DNA of 64,000 nucleotides from Psychrobacter sp. I-STPA10 (lineage in GTDB: Bacteria > Pseudomonadota > Gammaproteobacteria > Pseudomonadales > Moraxellaceae): positions 62,001-126,000 of the forward strand of contig NZ_VFYU01000018.1 of assembly GCF_021012795.1 (NCBI RefSeq). The letters are read 5' to 3'. How positions within the stretch are numbered: the first letter of the stretch is position 1; every line of letters starts with the position of its first letter. A program made the position numbers and the translations under genes. The notes below the pieces were generated by a model that saw only the letters and a program-made list of their open reading frames with translations, was not told the origin of the DNA and did not search any database. Positions 30,673 to 39,736 of the stretch are shown piece by piece.

Positions 30673-31005
30673 TCATTAATTAATATATTTTGCTTTTAGC
30701 AAGATAGTGGCAAAATCAATATGATGTGTGCTTCAAGTAGTTAATATTCTATGAATTTGCCATATTTAATAATTAAACCTTGAAAAAAAGTAGCGGATAA
30801 TATATTATCCGCTACTTGCCGTCGTTTGTAGTAAGTTTGTAGGTATAAGTTTTTATATTATAAAAGTTATGATGTAAGCTGTCATACATAGTAAATATAA
30901 AGACTATTTATTACTTTTTTTACTATAGACTGCAATGAATCTGAAGTGTTGGAGTAGGCTACCTACTGTAGTCACTACTGGTATTTCATAATTGGAGAGA
31001 AATCA
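30673..31005. other. Intergenic joint between spc and alpha groups
   Basis: A 333-base gap. Its main feature is a perfect 30-bp palindrome (30788-30817). The remainder is AT-rich and probably holds the alpha operon promoter and the leader where S4 acts in E. coli, but I cannot place a -35/-10 pair with confidence. Confidence 0.5.
30788..30817. repeat. Perfect 30-bp palindrome after rpmJ
   Basis: AAGTAGCGGATAATA and its exact complement meet with no spacer. An A7 run on the left means that on the minus strand it would read as a terminator with a T tract; on the plus strand no T tract follows. There is no nearby minus-strand gene for it to terminate. Confidence 0.75.
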
Positions 31006-31362
31006 ATGGCTCGTATTGCCGGTGTAAATATTCCGGATAACAAGCATGCTGTGATTTCATTGACTTATATTTTTGGTATTGGTCGCACCACTGCAAAGCA
31101 AATTTTAGAAGCAGTGAATGTTGATCCAACCACTAAAATTGGTCAATTGGAAGATGCGCAGTTAGATGCTATCCGTGCTGAAGTCGGAAATTATATGACA
31201 GAAGGTGACCTTCGTCGTGAAGTTTCGATGAACATTAAACGCTTAGTTGATTTGGGTTGTTACCGTGGCATTCGTCATCGTCGTAATTTGCCTGTCAATG
31301 GTCAGCGTACTAAAACGAATGCGCGTACCCGTAAGGGACCTCGCCGCGCACTGAAAAAATAA
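31006..31362 (+). CDS. rpsM: Small ribosomal subunit protein uS13
   Basis: A 118-aa S13 ([44 protein letters not shown]) in the 30S head, touching P-site tRNA. First gene of the alpha group, with GGAGAG upstream. Confidence 0.99.
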   Translation: MARIAGVNIPDNKHAVISLTYIFGIGRTTAKQILEAVNVDPTTKIGQLEDAQLDAIRAEVGNYMTEGDLRREVSMNIKRLVDLGCYRGIRHRRNLPVNGQRTKTNARTRKGPRRALKK

Positions 31363-31382
31363 CTAACTTAGGAAGCTAAAAG

Positions 31383-31772
31383 ATGGCAAAAGACACCCGT
31401 GGTCGTAAAAAAACGGCACGTCGTTCGGTATCAGAGGGCGTAGCCCACATTCATGCGTCTTTTAATAACACCATTGTGACTATTACCGATCGTCAAGGTA
31501 ATGCATTGGCTTGGGCCACCGCTGGTGGACAAGGCTTCCGTGGTTCACGTAAATCTACACCATTTGCAGCTCAGGTTGCCGCTGAAGTAGCTGGTAAAGC
31601 TGCTCAAGAGTATGGTGTGAAGAATGTCGATGTTTTGGTCAAAGGACCAGGACCGGGTCGTGAGTCTGCGGTAAGAGCCTTAGGTGCATTGGGTTATAAG
31701 ATTAATACAATCTCTGATGTAACACCAATCCCACACAATGGTTGCCGCGCGCCGAAGAAGCGCCGCGTCTAA
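31383..31772 (+). CDS. rpsK: Small ribosomal subunit protein uS11
   Basis: A 129-aa S11 ([42 protein letters not shown]) of the 30S platform. The C-terminal [12 protein letters not shown] is the conserved family end; the Asn-Gly can form iso-aspartate in E. coli. Confidence 0.99.
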   Translation: MAKDTRGRKKTARRSVSEGVAHIHASFNNTIVTITDRQGNALAWATAGGQGFRGSRKSTPFAAQVAAEVAGKAAQEYGVKNVDVLVKGPGPGRESAVRALGALGYKINTISDVTPIPHNGCRAPKKRRV

Positions 31773-31815
31773 TATTAAAGACGAAGCTTAATATACAAGC
31801 GAAGGAGACACAAAA

Positions 31816-32457
31816 ATGGCCCGTTATATTGGACCAAAATTAAAGTTGTCACGTCGTGAAGGTACCGATTTACAATTAAAATCTGGTGTGAAGCCTTATG
31901 ACGTTAAGACAAAAAAAGCAGGACGTGCCCCTGGGCAACATGGCAATAGCCGTAGCAAAACTTCAGATTATGCTAGCCAACTACGTGAAAAGCAAAAAGT
32001 AAAACGTATGTATGGCGTACTAGAGCGTCAATTTGCGAACTACTATAAAGAAGCAGCTCGCATGCGTGGTGCAACTGGTGAAAATCTACTTGAAATGTTA
32101 GAACGTCGCCTAGATAACGTTGTTTATCGTATGGGCTTTGGCTCAACTCGTGCAGAAGCGCGTCAGTTGGTTAGCCACCGTGCGATTATGGTCAAAAAAG
32201 CTGGACGTGATGAGTTTGTTCGTGTGAACATTCCTTCTATCCAGTTGCAAGATGGTGATGTGATTGCTGTACATGAAAAAGCACGTCAGCAGTTGCGTAT
32301 TAAAAACGCAATTGAACTGGCTGGTCAGCGTGGCACACCAGAATGGCTAGATGTTGATCATAGCAAAATGGAAGGTACATTCAAGCAAGCACCAGATCGT
32401 ATCGATCTCCCTGCTGAGATTAACGAAAGCTTGATCGTCGAATTGTACTCTAAATAA
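31816..32457 (+). CDS. rpsD: Small ribosomal subunit protein uS4
   Basis: A 213-aa S4, slightly longer than the 206 aa of E. coli. The N-terminal zinc cysteines of some S4 proteins are absent ([19 protein letters not shown]), so this is the zinc-free form. The S4 RNA-binding domain ([23 protein letters not shown]) is intact. S4 represses the alpha operon translationally in E. coli. Confidence 0.98.
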   Translation: MARYIGPKLKLSRREGTDLQLKSGVKPYDVKTKKAGRAPGQHGNSRSKTSDYASQLREKQKVKRMYGVLERQFANYYKEAARMRGATGENLLEMLERRLDNVVYRMGFGSTRAEARQLVSHRAIMVKKAGRDEFVRVNIPSIQLQDGDVIAVHEKARQQLRIKNAIELAGQRGTPEWLDVDHSKMEGTFKQAPDRIDLPAEINESLIVELYSK

Positions 32458-32497
32458 TCGACGTTAATATAACCAGTTTAATAATCGAGGTGACATC

Positions 32498-33505
32498 ATG
32501 ATGCTAAATGCAACAGAGTTTCTAACGCCGAATGCCATTAATGTGGATACGGTCAATGAAACCAATGCAAAGGTCACGCTCGAGCCGTTAGAGCGCGGCT
32601 TTGGGCATACTTTAGGTAATGCCTTACGCCGTATTCTTTTATCATCATTACCTGGTGCTGCTGTAATTGAAGCTGAAATTGAGGGGGTAGATCATGAATA
32701 TTCTACTCTTGAAGGTTTGCAAGAAGATGTTTTAGATTTATTATTAAATTTAAAAGGTCTTGCAATTACTTTGCATGATCAAAATGAAGTATTTTTAACA
32801 TTAGACAAACAAGGTCCTGGGGTGATTACTGCAGCGGATATTAACTTACCGCATAATGTAGAAATTATGAACCCTGACTTGGTTTTGGGAACTTTGGGTG
32901 ATCGTGGTCATCTAAAAATGCGTCTGCGTGTGGTTATGGGTCGTGGCTATGAGCCTGCGAACCAACGCCGTGAAGATGGGGATACTAAAGCGATTGGTCG
33001 TCTAAAACTAGATGCCAGCTTTAGTCCTGTATCACGTGTCGCATACCAAGTTGAAAATGCTCGTGTTGAGCAGCGTACTGATTTAGATCGTCTTATCATT
33101 GAACTTGAAACCAATGGTACAATCGATCCTGAAGAGGCTATTCGCAAAGCAGCGACGATTTTACAGCAACAGATTTCTATCTTTGTTGATTTGGAAGCTG
33201 AAGAAGCACCTGAGCCTGTGAAAGAAAAAGAAGAGGTTGATCCTGTGCTATTACGCCCAGTAGATGACCTTGAGCTAACGGTTCGCTCAGCCAACTGTTT
33301 AAAAGCTGAAAACATTTATTATATCGGTGATTTGGTACAACGTTCTGAAACAGAACTTCTAAAAACCCCAAATCTTGGTAAGAAATCATTAACCGAAATC
33401 AAAGACGTATTAGCGTCAAAAGATTTAGAATTAGATATGCGCCTAGAAAACTGGCCACCAGCTGATTTGCGTGTTGATGATCGTTTTTCTTATCGTAGCC
33501 GTTAA
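32498..33505 (+). CDS. rpoA: RNA polymerase alpha subunit
   Basis: A 335-aa alpha subunit. The N-terminal assembly domain carries [21 protein letters not shown] flexible acidic linker (about residues 225-250, [14 protein letters not shown]) joins the C-terminal domain that binds UP elements and activators ([35 protein letters not shown]). Standard place between rpsD and rplQ. The start may be either of two adjacent ATG codons at 32498 and 32501. Confidence 0.99.
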   Translation: MMLNATEFLTPNAINVDTVNETNAKVTLEPLERGFGHTLGNALRRILLSSLPGAAVIEAEIEGVDHEYSTLEGLQEDVLDLLLNLKGLAITLHDQNEVFLTLDKQGPGVITAADINLPHNVEIMNPDLVLGTLGDRGHLKMRLRVVMGRGYEPANQRREDGDTKAIGRLKLDASFSPVSRVAYQVENARVEQRTDLDRLIIELETNGTIDPEEAIRKAATILQQQISIFVDLEAEEAPEPVKEKEEVDPVLLRPVDDLELTVRSANCLKAENIYYIGDLVQRSETELLKTPNLGKKSLTEIKDVLASKDLELDMRLENWPPADLRVDDRFSYRSR

Positions 33506-33524
33506 ACTTTAAGGATATTTGACC

Positions 33525-33884
33525 ATGCGACATCGTAAGAGTGGAGTAAAGCTGGGTCGTACCAGTAGCCATCGTAAGGCAATGTTCCAGAACATGACAA
33601 ACTCTTTGTTTGAACATGAACTGATTAAAACAACATTACCGAAAGCAAAAGAGTTACGCCGTGTAGCTGAGCCATTAATTACTTTGGCAAAAGAAGACAC
33701 CGTAGCAAACCGCCGTTTGGCTTTTAGCCGTATGCGCAACAAAGATATGGTAGGAAAACTATTTTCTACTCTAGGTCCACGTTACCAAGAGCGTCCAGGT
33801 GGATACTTGCGTATCATCAAATGTGGCCATCGTGACGGTGACAATGCGCCAATGGCGTATGTTGAGCTAGTAGATCGTGACTAG
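33525..33884 (+). CDS. rplQ: Large ribosomal subunit protein bL17
   Basis: A 119-aa L17 starting [21 protein letters not shown] at 33525, with AAGGAT nine bases upstream; a TTG at 33519 is rejected. Ends the alpha group; a strong terminator follows at 33965-34003. Confidence 0.98.
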   Translation: MRHRKSGVKLGRTSSHRKAMFQNMTNSLFEHELIKTTLPKAKELRRVAEPLITLAKEDTVANRRLAFSRMRNKDMVGKLFSTLGPRYQERPGGYLRIIKCGHRDGDNAPMAYVELVDRD

Positions 33885-33964
33885 TTTATATATTATTGTG
33901 CTGTAGTCTCTACTATCGCATACACAATAAGACTAGCAGTTTTTATTTAGTGCAATATATAAAT

Positions 33965-34003
33965 AAAACCCCCAATCTAAATGTAATCTAGGTTGGGGGT
34001 TTT
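33965..34003. terminator. Terminator of the ribosomal protein block
   Basis: AAAACCCCCAA and TTGGGGGTTTT form an 11-bp perfect stem. Because of the A and T runs on either side it can also end transcription of the convergent yciO-like gene. Confidence 0.92.
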
Positions 34004-34057
34004 GTTTGTCAGCAAGTTTATTTAATCTTTTTTGTATCTGTTTAACTCATTTAAAAG

Positions 34058-34678
34058 TTAACTAATGTATTGGCTGACATCTGCTGCACCTTGTCTGACG
34101 ATGGTTGCAGTATCTGACGTCATGTCTATGATAGTGGTAGATTTTGTTGTCTTAATGCCAGCATTGACCAGTACATCAATCAGATTATCTAGTTTTTCTT
34201 CTATATCAAACGGATCATCTAATATACTGTCATCATCTGCTAAAATAAGTGAACTGGTTAATATGGGTTCGTTGACAGCTTCAAGTAATGCTTGTGATAT
34301 TGGATTATTAGGAACCCGGATACCAATGGTTTTTTTCTTGGGATGAGTCAATTTTTTGGGTACATCTTTGGTGGCATTTAAGATAAAGGTTATGGCAGCA
34401 GGTGTCATAGATTTCAGTAGCTTAAATTGCTGATTATCTACGGTAGCATAGGTGGCAATTTCGCTTAAATCTCGACACAATAAAGTAAATTGATGCCCAT
34501 CATCCAATGCTCGAATTTGCTTAAGCCGTGCTAGGGCTTCTTTAGAGCCAATCTTGCAGCCAAAAGCATAGCTGGTATCCGTCGGATAGACGATAAGTTT
34601 ATCTTGTATCAAGGCATCAGCGACTTGTTTAATGAGTCGTGGTTGTGGATTATCTGGGTGGATATAGACAGTGTGCAT
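34058..34678 (-). CDS. yciO: YciO/Sua5/YrdC family protein
   Basis: A 206-aa protein of the Sua5-YrdC-YciO fold. The core motif LIVYPTDTSYAFGCKI is the nucleotide/threonine-binding segment, followed by KQIRALDDGHQFTLLCRDLSEIATYA and the IGIRVPNNPISQALLEA block. The PTDTSYAFG variant and KxxR...HQFTLLC pattern are typical of the YciO branch rather than TsaC. The role of YciO is not settled; the family makes threonylcarbamoyl-AMP for t6A tRNA modification. It is 43 bases downstream of epmC on the same strand. Confidence 0.88.
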   Translation of the reverse strand: MHTVYIHPDNPQPRLIKQVADALIQDKLIVYPTDTSYAFGCKIGSKEALARLKQIRALDDGHQFTLLCRDLSEIATYATVDNQQFKLLKSMTPAAITFILNATKDVPKKLTHPKKKTIGIRVPNNPISQALLEAVNEPILTSSLILADDDSILDDPFDIEEKLDNLIDVLVNAGIKTTKSTTIIDMTSDTATIVRQGAADVSQYIS

Positions 34679-34721
34679 GGTGGCAAAACTCCTGTGGCAG
34701 TAAGCTGCATTCGTTGCTATT

Positions 34722-35414
34722 TTAACTGCAAACTTTGTTGAGTGTATTAATTAATAATAAAGCATCTTTGGGTAGTAAGTCAGGTTTAAATAAATAATTT
34801 TGTATTTGTTGATGGACATCTTGATCAAATTGAGTGTCTTTTAGCGCAAATCTGGCTTCTAGATTGTCTTTAGAGGTATGAAAATTTTTTTTGCATGCCC
34901 AAGTTAATAGGCATTCAATGGCTTGTGGTTTGACTTCTACTTGTTCAAATATACGTTGTTGTTCTGGACTGCGACCATCAGGGGCATACCAATAGCCAAA
35001 ATCTGCAAGTGTGCGTCTTTTTTTGCCAGCAATACTCCAGTGGCTAATTTCGTGTAAAGCACTACTAAAATAACCGTGAGCAAAGACAATTTGTGCTGGC
35101 GTCTCTATAGTAGCAGGAAAATACTCAGGTTCGGTATTACCCTTGACTAATTTTACGTTTTGCCAATGAAATAAATCATTAAAAACGTCAATGAGCCACT
35201 GTACTTGCTGAGCTTCTATTTTATTATTGCTTGTGCAAGTTTGCTCAGATGAAGTAGCAGTGTTAAAGTATTGGATATGCTGCCATTGCTGTTGCCATTG
35301 TCTTAGCTGCTTAGGACTTGGATAATGGCTTTGTATGTAATTTTGTTTTTGCTTATCTAGCATTTGTAATTTAGGTATTTTTTGACACTTAAAGTCTGTA
35401 AACTGAGGATTCAT
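34722..35414 (-). CDS. epmC: Elongation factor P hydroxylase (EpmC/YfcM)
   Basis: EpmC hydroxylates the beta-lysylated lysine of EF-P. The C-terminal 150 residues match the family closely: VFAHGYFSSALHEISHWSIAGKKRR with the HExxH-like metal site, DFGYWYAPDGRSPEQQ, and FEQVEVKPQAIE. The first 60 residues form a Gln/Lys-rich extension not seen in E. coli YfcM. Presence of epmC suggests that epmA and epmB lie elsewhere in the genome. Confidence 0.92.
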   Translation of the reverse strand: MNPQFTDFKCQKIPKLQMLDKQKQNYIQSHYPSPKQLRQWQQQWQHIQYFNTATSSEQTCTSNNKIEAQQVQWLIDVFNDLFHWQNVKLVKGNTEPEYFPATIETPAQIVFAHGYFSSALHEISHWSIAGKKRRTLADFGYWYAPDGRSPEQQRIFEQVEVKPQAIECLLTWACKKNFHTSKDNLEARFALKDTQFDQDVHQQIQNYLFKPDLLPKDALLLINTLNKVCS

Positions 35415-35527
35415 AAGGGTAGGCTTAACGACAGAAATGTTGCTGGTGCATAAATTGTATCATTATAGACAATATTAGCCAGATTGCTATGTTTGTCATT
35501 GATATGCCACTGTTTAGTTGTATATAA

Positions 35528-35690
35528 GAACCTGTATTCACAACCCATAATGGTGGCTTTTTGCCTAAAATAGACGTACTACGGCGTTAAATTTTGGGTT
35601 AAATAGAGTGACTATTCACCCCAAAATTTGCCTTGTATTACGCAATTTTAGTTTAAAACTCCCCTGATTTTGGATTATGAATACAGGTTC
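35528..35690 (+). mobile_element. 163-bp palindromic MITE, copy 1
   Basis: Terminal inverted repeats GAACCTGTATTCA...TGAATACAGGTTC are flanked by the direct repeat TAA (35525-35527 and 35691-35693). The two halves of the element are themselves complementary over most of their length, so a transcript would fold into one long hairpin. No coding capacity. Three-base TNA duplications are typical of some IS5-family transposases, which I infer mobilised it. Confidence 0.88.
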
Positions 35691-35778
35691 TAAGTTTTAT
35701 TATTGGTTGATACCATCAGCGGTGTGTTTACTATTTTTCACAGCATCAGTATGGTGTTATCATGTTAAGCCTATATTA

Positions 35779-35807
35779 TTACGACTTATGCAAAAACACG
35801 ATGTTAG
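35779..35807 (+). repeat. Decayed end of the GGACTTACGCAA element
   Basis: Matches the left end of the element at 12692-12869 (compare 12698-12726) at about 24 of 29 positions, including GCAAAAACAC. No matching right end is found nearby, so this is a remnant. Confidence 0.65.
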
Positions 35808-35808
35808 T

Positions 35809-35870
35809 TTGTAGGGTGCATTTTATGCATCTTTACCTTTGATTTAACTGTGCGTAAATGCACTCTACAA
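35809..35870. repeat. TAGGGTGCA inverted repeat, copy 1
   Basis: TTGTAGGGTGCATTTTATGCA on the left answers TGCGTAAATGCACTCTACAA on the right as an imperfect hairpin. This type of TAGGGTGC...GCACCCTA repeat occurs between genes in many proteobacteria. A second copy lies at 57954-58004. Confidence 0.7.
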
Positions 35871-35931
35871 CTGATTACAATCAAGTTGTAGCTATTAGCC
35901 TTTTTTATTAGCCAAAGTATTAGGATACTCT

Positions 35932-36501
35932 ATGACATCACAAAATACACCACGTACTGTGAGTAATCCGTCTTTTCCTCAGTCTATTATTTTAGATAAA
36001 TGGGAAGATGCTGGCTTTTCATGGGAAGGTGAGGTGACGCCAATGTTATTTCCACGTTTGCTGGAGCTTGTGGATACCAATCACCGCAAAACTGCAATAA
36101 ACTTGTGCTGCAAATTAGAAAAACGAGATAATGTTACTTGGCTATCCATGTCATTTGATGGTGCGCTTTGGGTCATTTGTCAACGCTGCTTACAGCCACT
36201 TGATATCGAGCTGGATTATGAAGAGAAGCTGGCTTTGTTATATGATGAATCACAAAGTAGTTTATTAGATGATGAGATAGATTATGTGCTTTTAGATGAA
36301 GTTATTAGTACACAACAACATCAGCGATTATTGCCTTTAGCAGAGTTGGTGGAGGATGAGCTATTATTAAATGTACCTTTGTCTGCTAAACATGAAGATT
36401 GTGAGATGATGGTTGCGCAGGTGGGTGACATACCAGAAGATGAGGAATCGGATAATCCATTTGCAGTATTGGCAGGGCTAAAAGAACAGCTATCAGAGTA
36501 A
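35932..36501 (+). CDS. yceD: YceD/DUF177 family protein
   Basis: A 189-aa DUF177 protein (23S rRNA accumulation protein YceD family). The pattern WVICQRCLQPLDIELDYEEKLALLYDE contains the CxxC pair; a further acidic block and EDDEESDNPFAVLAGLKEQL end it. In bacteria and plant chloroplasts the family is needed for normal 23S rRNA levels. Its position just before rpmF is conserved across bacteria and supports the call. Confidence 0.93.
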   Translation: MTSQNTPRTVSNPSFPQSIILDKWEDAGFSWEGEVTPMLFPRLLELVDTNHRKTAINLCCKLEKRDNVTWLSMSFDGALWVICQRCLQPLDIELDYEEKLALLYDESQSSLLDDEIDYVLLDEVISTQQHQRLLPLAELVEDELLLNVPLSAKHEDCEMMVAQVGDIPEDEESDNPFAVLAGLKEQLSE

Positions 36502-36788
36502 ATATATATCTAAGCTTATCTCAATGATAATTGTATGATGGGCTTTATTATTTTGCATTATGTGCGTATAATGGCACGTTTATTCAAATTAGATTGATTC
36601 TAGCGGTAAATGTAACCCTTGCTGGTGAGCTTTACTGCATGATTACGACAAAGTTGATTTTTTGCTACTCGATACTGATAAGTAGTGGCGGACGGCTTTG
36701 TGTAAGATATCAAATACGCACGCAACAATGCAAACAATGCACTATAGTAATATAATGCAACATTAAGCAAAAGCATAGGAGCTTTATC

Positions 36789-36971
36789 ATGGCAGTTCAA
36801 CAAAACCGTAAGAGCCGTTCACGTCGTGACATGCGTCGTTCACATCACCATATGAGCGTTGCAGAGCTGAGCGTAGACTCTACTACTGGTGAAAAACATC
36901 GTCGTCATCACATGACAAAAGATGGTTTTTATCGTGGTCGTCAGTTATTTAAAGTGAGTCAAGACGACTAA
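36789..36971 (+). CDS. rpmF: Large ribosomal subunit protein bL32
   Basis: A 60-aa L32 ([20 protein letters not shown]) lacking the zinc cysteines of the C+ form. TAGGAG lies upstream. It starts the rpmF-fabD-fabG-acpP lipid synthesis neighbourhood; the plsX and fabH genes that often sit between rpmF and fabD are absent. Confidence 0.97.
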   Translation: MAVQQNRKSRSRRDMRRSHHHMSVAELSVDSTTGEKHRRHHMTKDGFYRGRQLFKVSQDD

Positions 36972-37140
36972 ATTTGCCTATATGGTGAATTTATAAAGCC
37001 AAGGTATGTGTCTTAATGTTTACATTAGGGTACATCTCTTGGCTTTTATCGTTTAATGGCTTAAAGAAGTTAATACTTTAATAAATTAATGATTTGATTA
37101 GTAAACACTCATAGAGTGTGAGACATAAGGAAATGGAGTA

Positions 37141-38127
37141 ATGCCAACCAAGCCAAGTAAATCATCGCATGTAGATATTGATGCAAATCAAAAGCAACGT
37201 ATTGCATTGGTTTTTCCAGGTCAAGGCTCGCAGTCGGTGGGTATGCTTGCTGAATTAGCACCTGTCTATCCTGTGGTAGAGCAGACATTTGCCCAAGCCA
37301 GTGAAGCACTCGGATTTGATTTGTGGCAGATTTGCCAAGATGAAGAAAAGCTGGCAATGACACAGTATACACAGCCAGCGTTGTTAACTGCCAGTATGGC
37401 AATTTGGTATATTCTACGAGAGCAAACACAGATACAGCCGATGTTTTTGGCAGGTCATTCATTGGGTGAATACAGCGCCCTATGTGCTGCTGAAGCGTTA
37501 AGCCTTGCTGATGCTGTTACCTTGGTACATAAACGAGGGCAGTTTATGCAACAAGCAGTCGCTGGGATAGAGACAAAAATGGCGGCTGTATTAGGATTAG
37601 ATGATAATCAAGTGGCGGTGGTGTGTGAGCAAGTGATGAGCTCAAATGATGATGCCTTAGTCAGCGCAGCGAATTTTAATAGTCCTGGTCAGGTTGTGGT
37701 TGCTGGTAATCGCATTGGCGTAGATGTATTGATTGAACAGATTCAATGTATGGGTAAAAAGGTTGTGCCACTCAAAGTCAGTGTTCCTTCTCATTGTGCA
37801 CTGATGCAGCCTGCCAAAGAAGCATTGCAGCAGGCATTGGCAGAGGTAGAATTTAATACACCAAATATACCAGTGGTACAAAATCGTGATGCGACCATTC
37901 ATAAGACCAAGCAAGACATAAAAAATGCCCTTATAGAACAAATCACTGATCCAGTACAGTGGCGACAGACGATGCATTTTTTGGCACAAAGACATGTGAA
38001 CTTATTAATAGAGTGTGGTGCAGGCAATGTCTTAAGTAACTTGTCAAAACGACAAGATCCCCCAATTCCTAGCTATCCAACCGATAAACTTGCTCGACTT
38101 GATAAAATAATGGAGGTATTGGTATGA
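37141..38127 (+). CDS. fabD: Malonyl-CoA:ACP transacylase
   Basis: FabD loads malonate from CoA onto ACP. Motifs: FPGQGSQSVGM, the nucleophile elbow GHSLGEYSAL and QHRGQFMQ-like HKRGQFMQQAV, with the catalytic His in VPSHCALM. The 328-aa length includes an N-terminal extension of about 20 polar residues before the usual start (IALVFPGQGSQ). The last four bases overlap fabG (ATGA). Confidence 0.97.
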   Translation: MPTKPSKSSHVDIDANQKQRIALVFPGQGSQSVGMLAELAPVYPVVEQTFAQASEALGFDLWQICQDEEKLAMTQYTQPALLTASMAIWYILREQTQIQPMFLAGHSLGEYSALCAAEALSLADAVTLVHKRGQFMQQAVAGIETKMAAVLGLDDNQVAVVCEQVMSSNDDALVSAANFNSPGQVVVAGNRIGVDVLIEQIQCMGKKVVPLKVSVPSHCALMQPAKEALQQALAEVEFNTPNIPVVQNRDATIHKTKQDIKNALIEQITDPVQWRQTMHFLAQRHVNLLIECGAGNVLSNLSKRQDPPIPSYPTDKLARLDKIMEVLV

Positions 38128-38852
38128 GTCGTACAATTACATTAGTGACAGGTGCTAGCCGTGGTATCGGTAAAGCAATCGCCAAGCGTTTTGCCAAAGA
38201 AGGACATTTTGTCATTGGTACGGCAACGACTGAAGCTGGCGCAGAAGCGATTGAAGAGTATTTACATGAAGCAGGTGGAATTGGTCGCATCTTAGATGTT
38301 ACCGATCAGGCGCAAATTGATAAGTTATTTGAAGAGATTGAAAGTGTTTATGGTAGCGTGCAAGTACTGGTAAACAATGCTGGCATTACCAAAGACAGTT
38401 TGCTAATGCGCATGAAAGATGAAGTGTGGGATCAGGTAATTGATACCAATTTGACCTCAATTTATCGTATGAGTAAACGGGCAGTGCGTGGTATGATGAA
38501 GGCACGCCGAGGTCGTATTATTAATATTACTTCTGTTGTTGCTCAGATGGGTAATGCAGGACAAGCCAATTATGCTGCCACCAAAGCAGGTGTCGAAGGG
38601 TTTAGCCGTACTTTGGCTCGAGAAATTGGCACCCGTCAAGTAACCATCAATTGCGTCGCACCTGGTCTTATTGAGACAGACATGACAGATGAGCTAGATG
38701 AGCGTTTGTTAAACTCTATGTTAGATGCTGTACCTGTCGGTCGTTTAGGACAGCCAGAGGATGTGGCCGCAGCGGTTGCTTATTTGGCAAGCGATGAAGC
38801 CAGTTACGTGACAGGAGCTGTATTGCCTGTCAATGGTGGTATGTATATGTAG
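38124..38852 (+). CDS. fabG: 3-oxoacyl-ACP reductase
   Basis: FabG reduces beta-ketoacyl-ACP with NADPH in fatty acid elongation. It is a classic short-chain dehydrogenase: cofactor loop TGASRGIGKAIAKRF, NNAG, Ser in ITSVV, and the catalytic pair YAATK. Length 242 aa. GGAGGT lies just upstream of the ATG, which overlaps the fabD stop. Confidence 0.98.
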   Translation: MSRTITLVTGASRGIGKAIAKRFAKEGHFVIGTATTEAGAEAIEEYLHEAGGIGRILDVTDQAQIDKLFEEIESVYGSVQVLVNNAGITKDSLLMRMKDEVWDQVIDTNLTSIYRMSKRAVRGMMKARRGRIINITSVVAQMGNAGQANYAATKAGVEGFSRTLAREIGTRQVTINCVAPGLIETDMTDELDERLLNSMLDAVPVGRLGQPEDVAAAVAYLASDEASYVTGAVLPVNGGMYM

Positions 38853-38951
38853 GTTGATAAATTACATATCAGCCATGGCTCATGGTCGGTAGTAATATTA
38901 TTAAGCATACTGTGAACAAGTGTAAACTTGTCTTTTTAATTTTAAATTTGG

Positions 38952-38960
38952 TGTTATAAT
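38952..38960 (+). promoter_or_regulatory. Extended -10 promoter upstream of acpP
   Basis: TGT-TATAAT (TATAAT at 38955-38960) forms an extended -10 with no good -35. It would give acpP its own transcript with a leader of about 130 bases, in line with the high demand for ACP. Confidence 0.5.
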
Positions 38961-39099
38961 TATCGCGATTATTTTCTAGGGATAGATGCCTGAGCTTAGT
39001 TTAGCTTTTATGGGTAATACATCCATTACAAACATTTGGCAACTGTGGTAAATTAGCAGCCCGTCAAATGCTATTTAACGTATGATCATGGAGAACAAA

Positions 39100-39336
39100 A
39101 TGAGTAATGATATTGAGTTGAAAGTAAAATCTGCAGTTGCAGAGCAATTGGATATTAGTGTAGAAGAGATCAGCAATGATGCTTCTTTTATGGAAGATTT
39201 GGGTGCAGATTCATTAGATTTAGTAGAGCTGGTGATGTCATTTGAAAATGACTTTGGTATCACCATTCCTGATGAAGATTCAGCTGAGTTGACTACAGTA
39301 CAGCAAGCCATTGACTATGTAAAAGCTAAGTTGTAA
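39100..39336 (+). CDS. acpP: Acyl carrier protein
   Basis: The ATG at 39100 with GGAG seven bases upstream gives the normal 78-aa ACP; the ATG at 39082 is rejected. The phosphopantetheine attachment Ser is in [17 protein letters not shown]. The protein is acidic and helical as expected. It carries acyl chains for fatty acid and lipid A synthesis. Confidence 0.97.
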   Translation: MSNDIELKVKSAVAEQLDISVEEISNDASFMEDLGADSLDLVELVMSFENDFGITIPDEDSAELTTVQQAIDYVKAKL

Positions 39337-39413
39337 ATCCTTTAAAGAGGTTTGCTTTATCATAAGATACTATCAAAGTTGTTCAAAACTATTGATGTTA
39401 TCTTATATTTTAG

Positions 39414-39440
39414 GCTCTCAACTTAGTTGGGAGCTTTTTT
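39414..39440 (+). terminator. Terminator after acpP
   Basis: GCTCTCAAC/GTTGGGAGC (one G-U pair) with a 3-base loop, followed by T6. Ends the fab-acp transcript. Confidence 0.85.
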
Positions 39441-39736
39441 ATGGTCAATGGTTTATTGATTGACGGCTGATGATGAAGCTGAGTATAAATTATAAAATAT
39501 TTTTTAACAAAACTGCTTATCAAAGTCATCACAGTGAAACTAAAATATTGGTATATTATTGCTAGCTTTTGAATTATAAGCCAAATGATCATATCATTTA
39601 TAATAAATAAAGTTGTGATTATAGAGCTTATTACTAATCAATTTAATGTGTTATAAATTACAGGTAATAAACTATAATTAGCTAATTTTGACTATCAGAT
39701 TTAGAAAAATCCAATTATTAACTTAAGGAGTGTAAT
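39441..39736. other. Intergenic stretch before the BON-LysM gene
   Basis: About 300 bases of AT-rich DNA between the acpP terminator and the next gene. It contains many A/T runs but no promoter pair, repeat or reading frame that I can support. Confidence 0.4.

Larger units (their letters stand above)
35415..35931. other. Repeat-rich intergenic region between epmC and yceD
   Basis: This 517-base divergent gap holds copy 1 of the 163-bp element (35528-35690), a decayed end of the GGACTTACGCAA element (35779-35807) and a TAGGGTGCA inverted repeat (35809-35870) side by side. It has served as a landing site for at least three repeat families. Confidence 0.8.

Noticed and set aside
36531..36803. 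Small overlapping open frames on both strands before rpmF
   Set aside because: No ribosome binding site, no recognisable protein, and they lie in the leader of rpmF.
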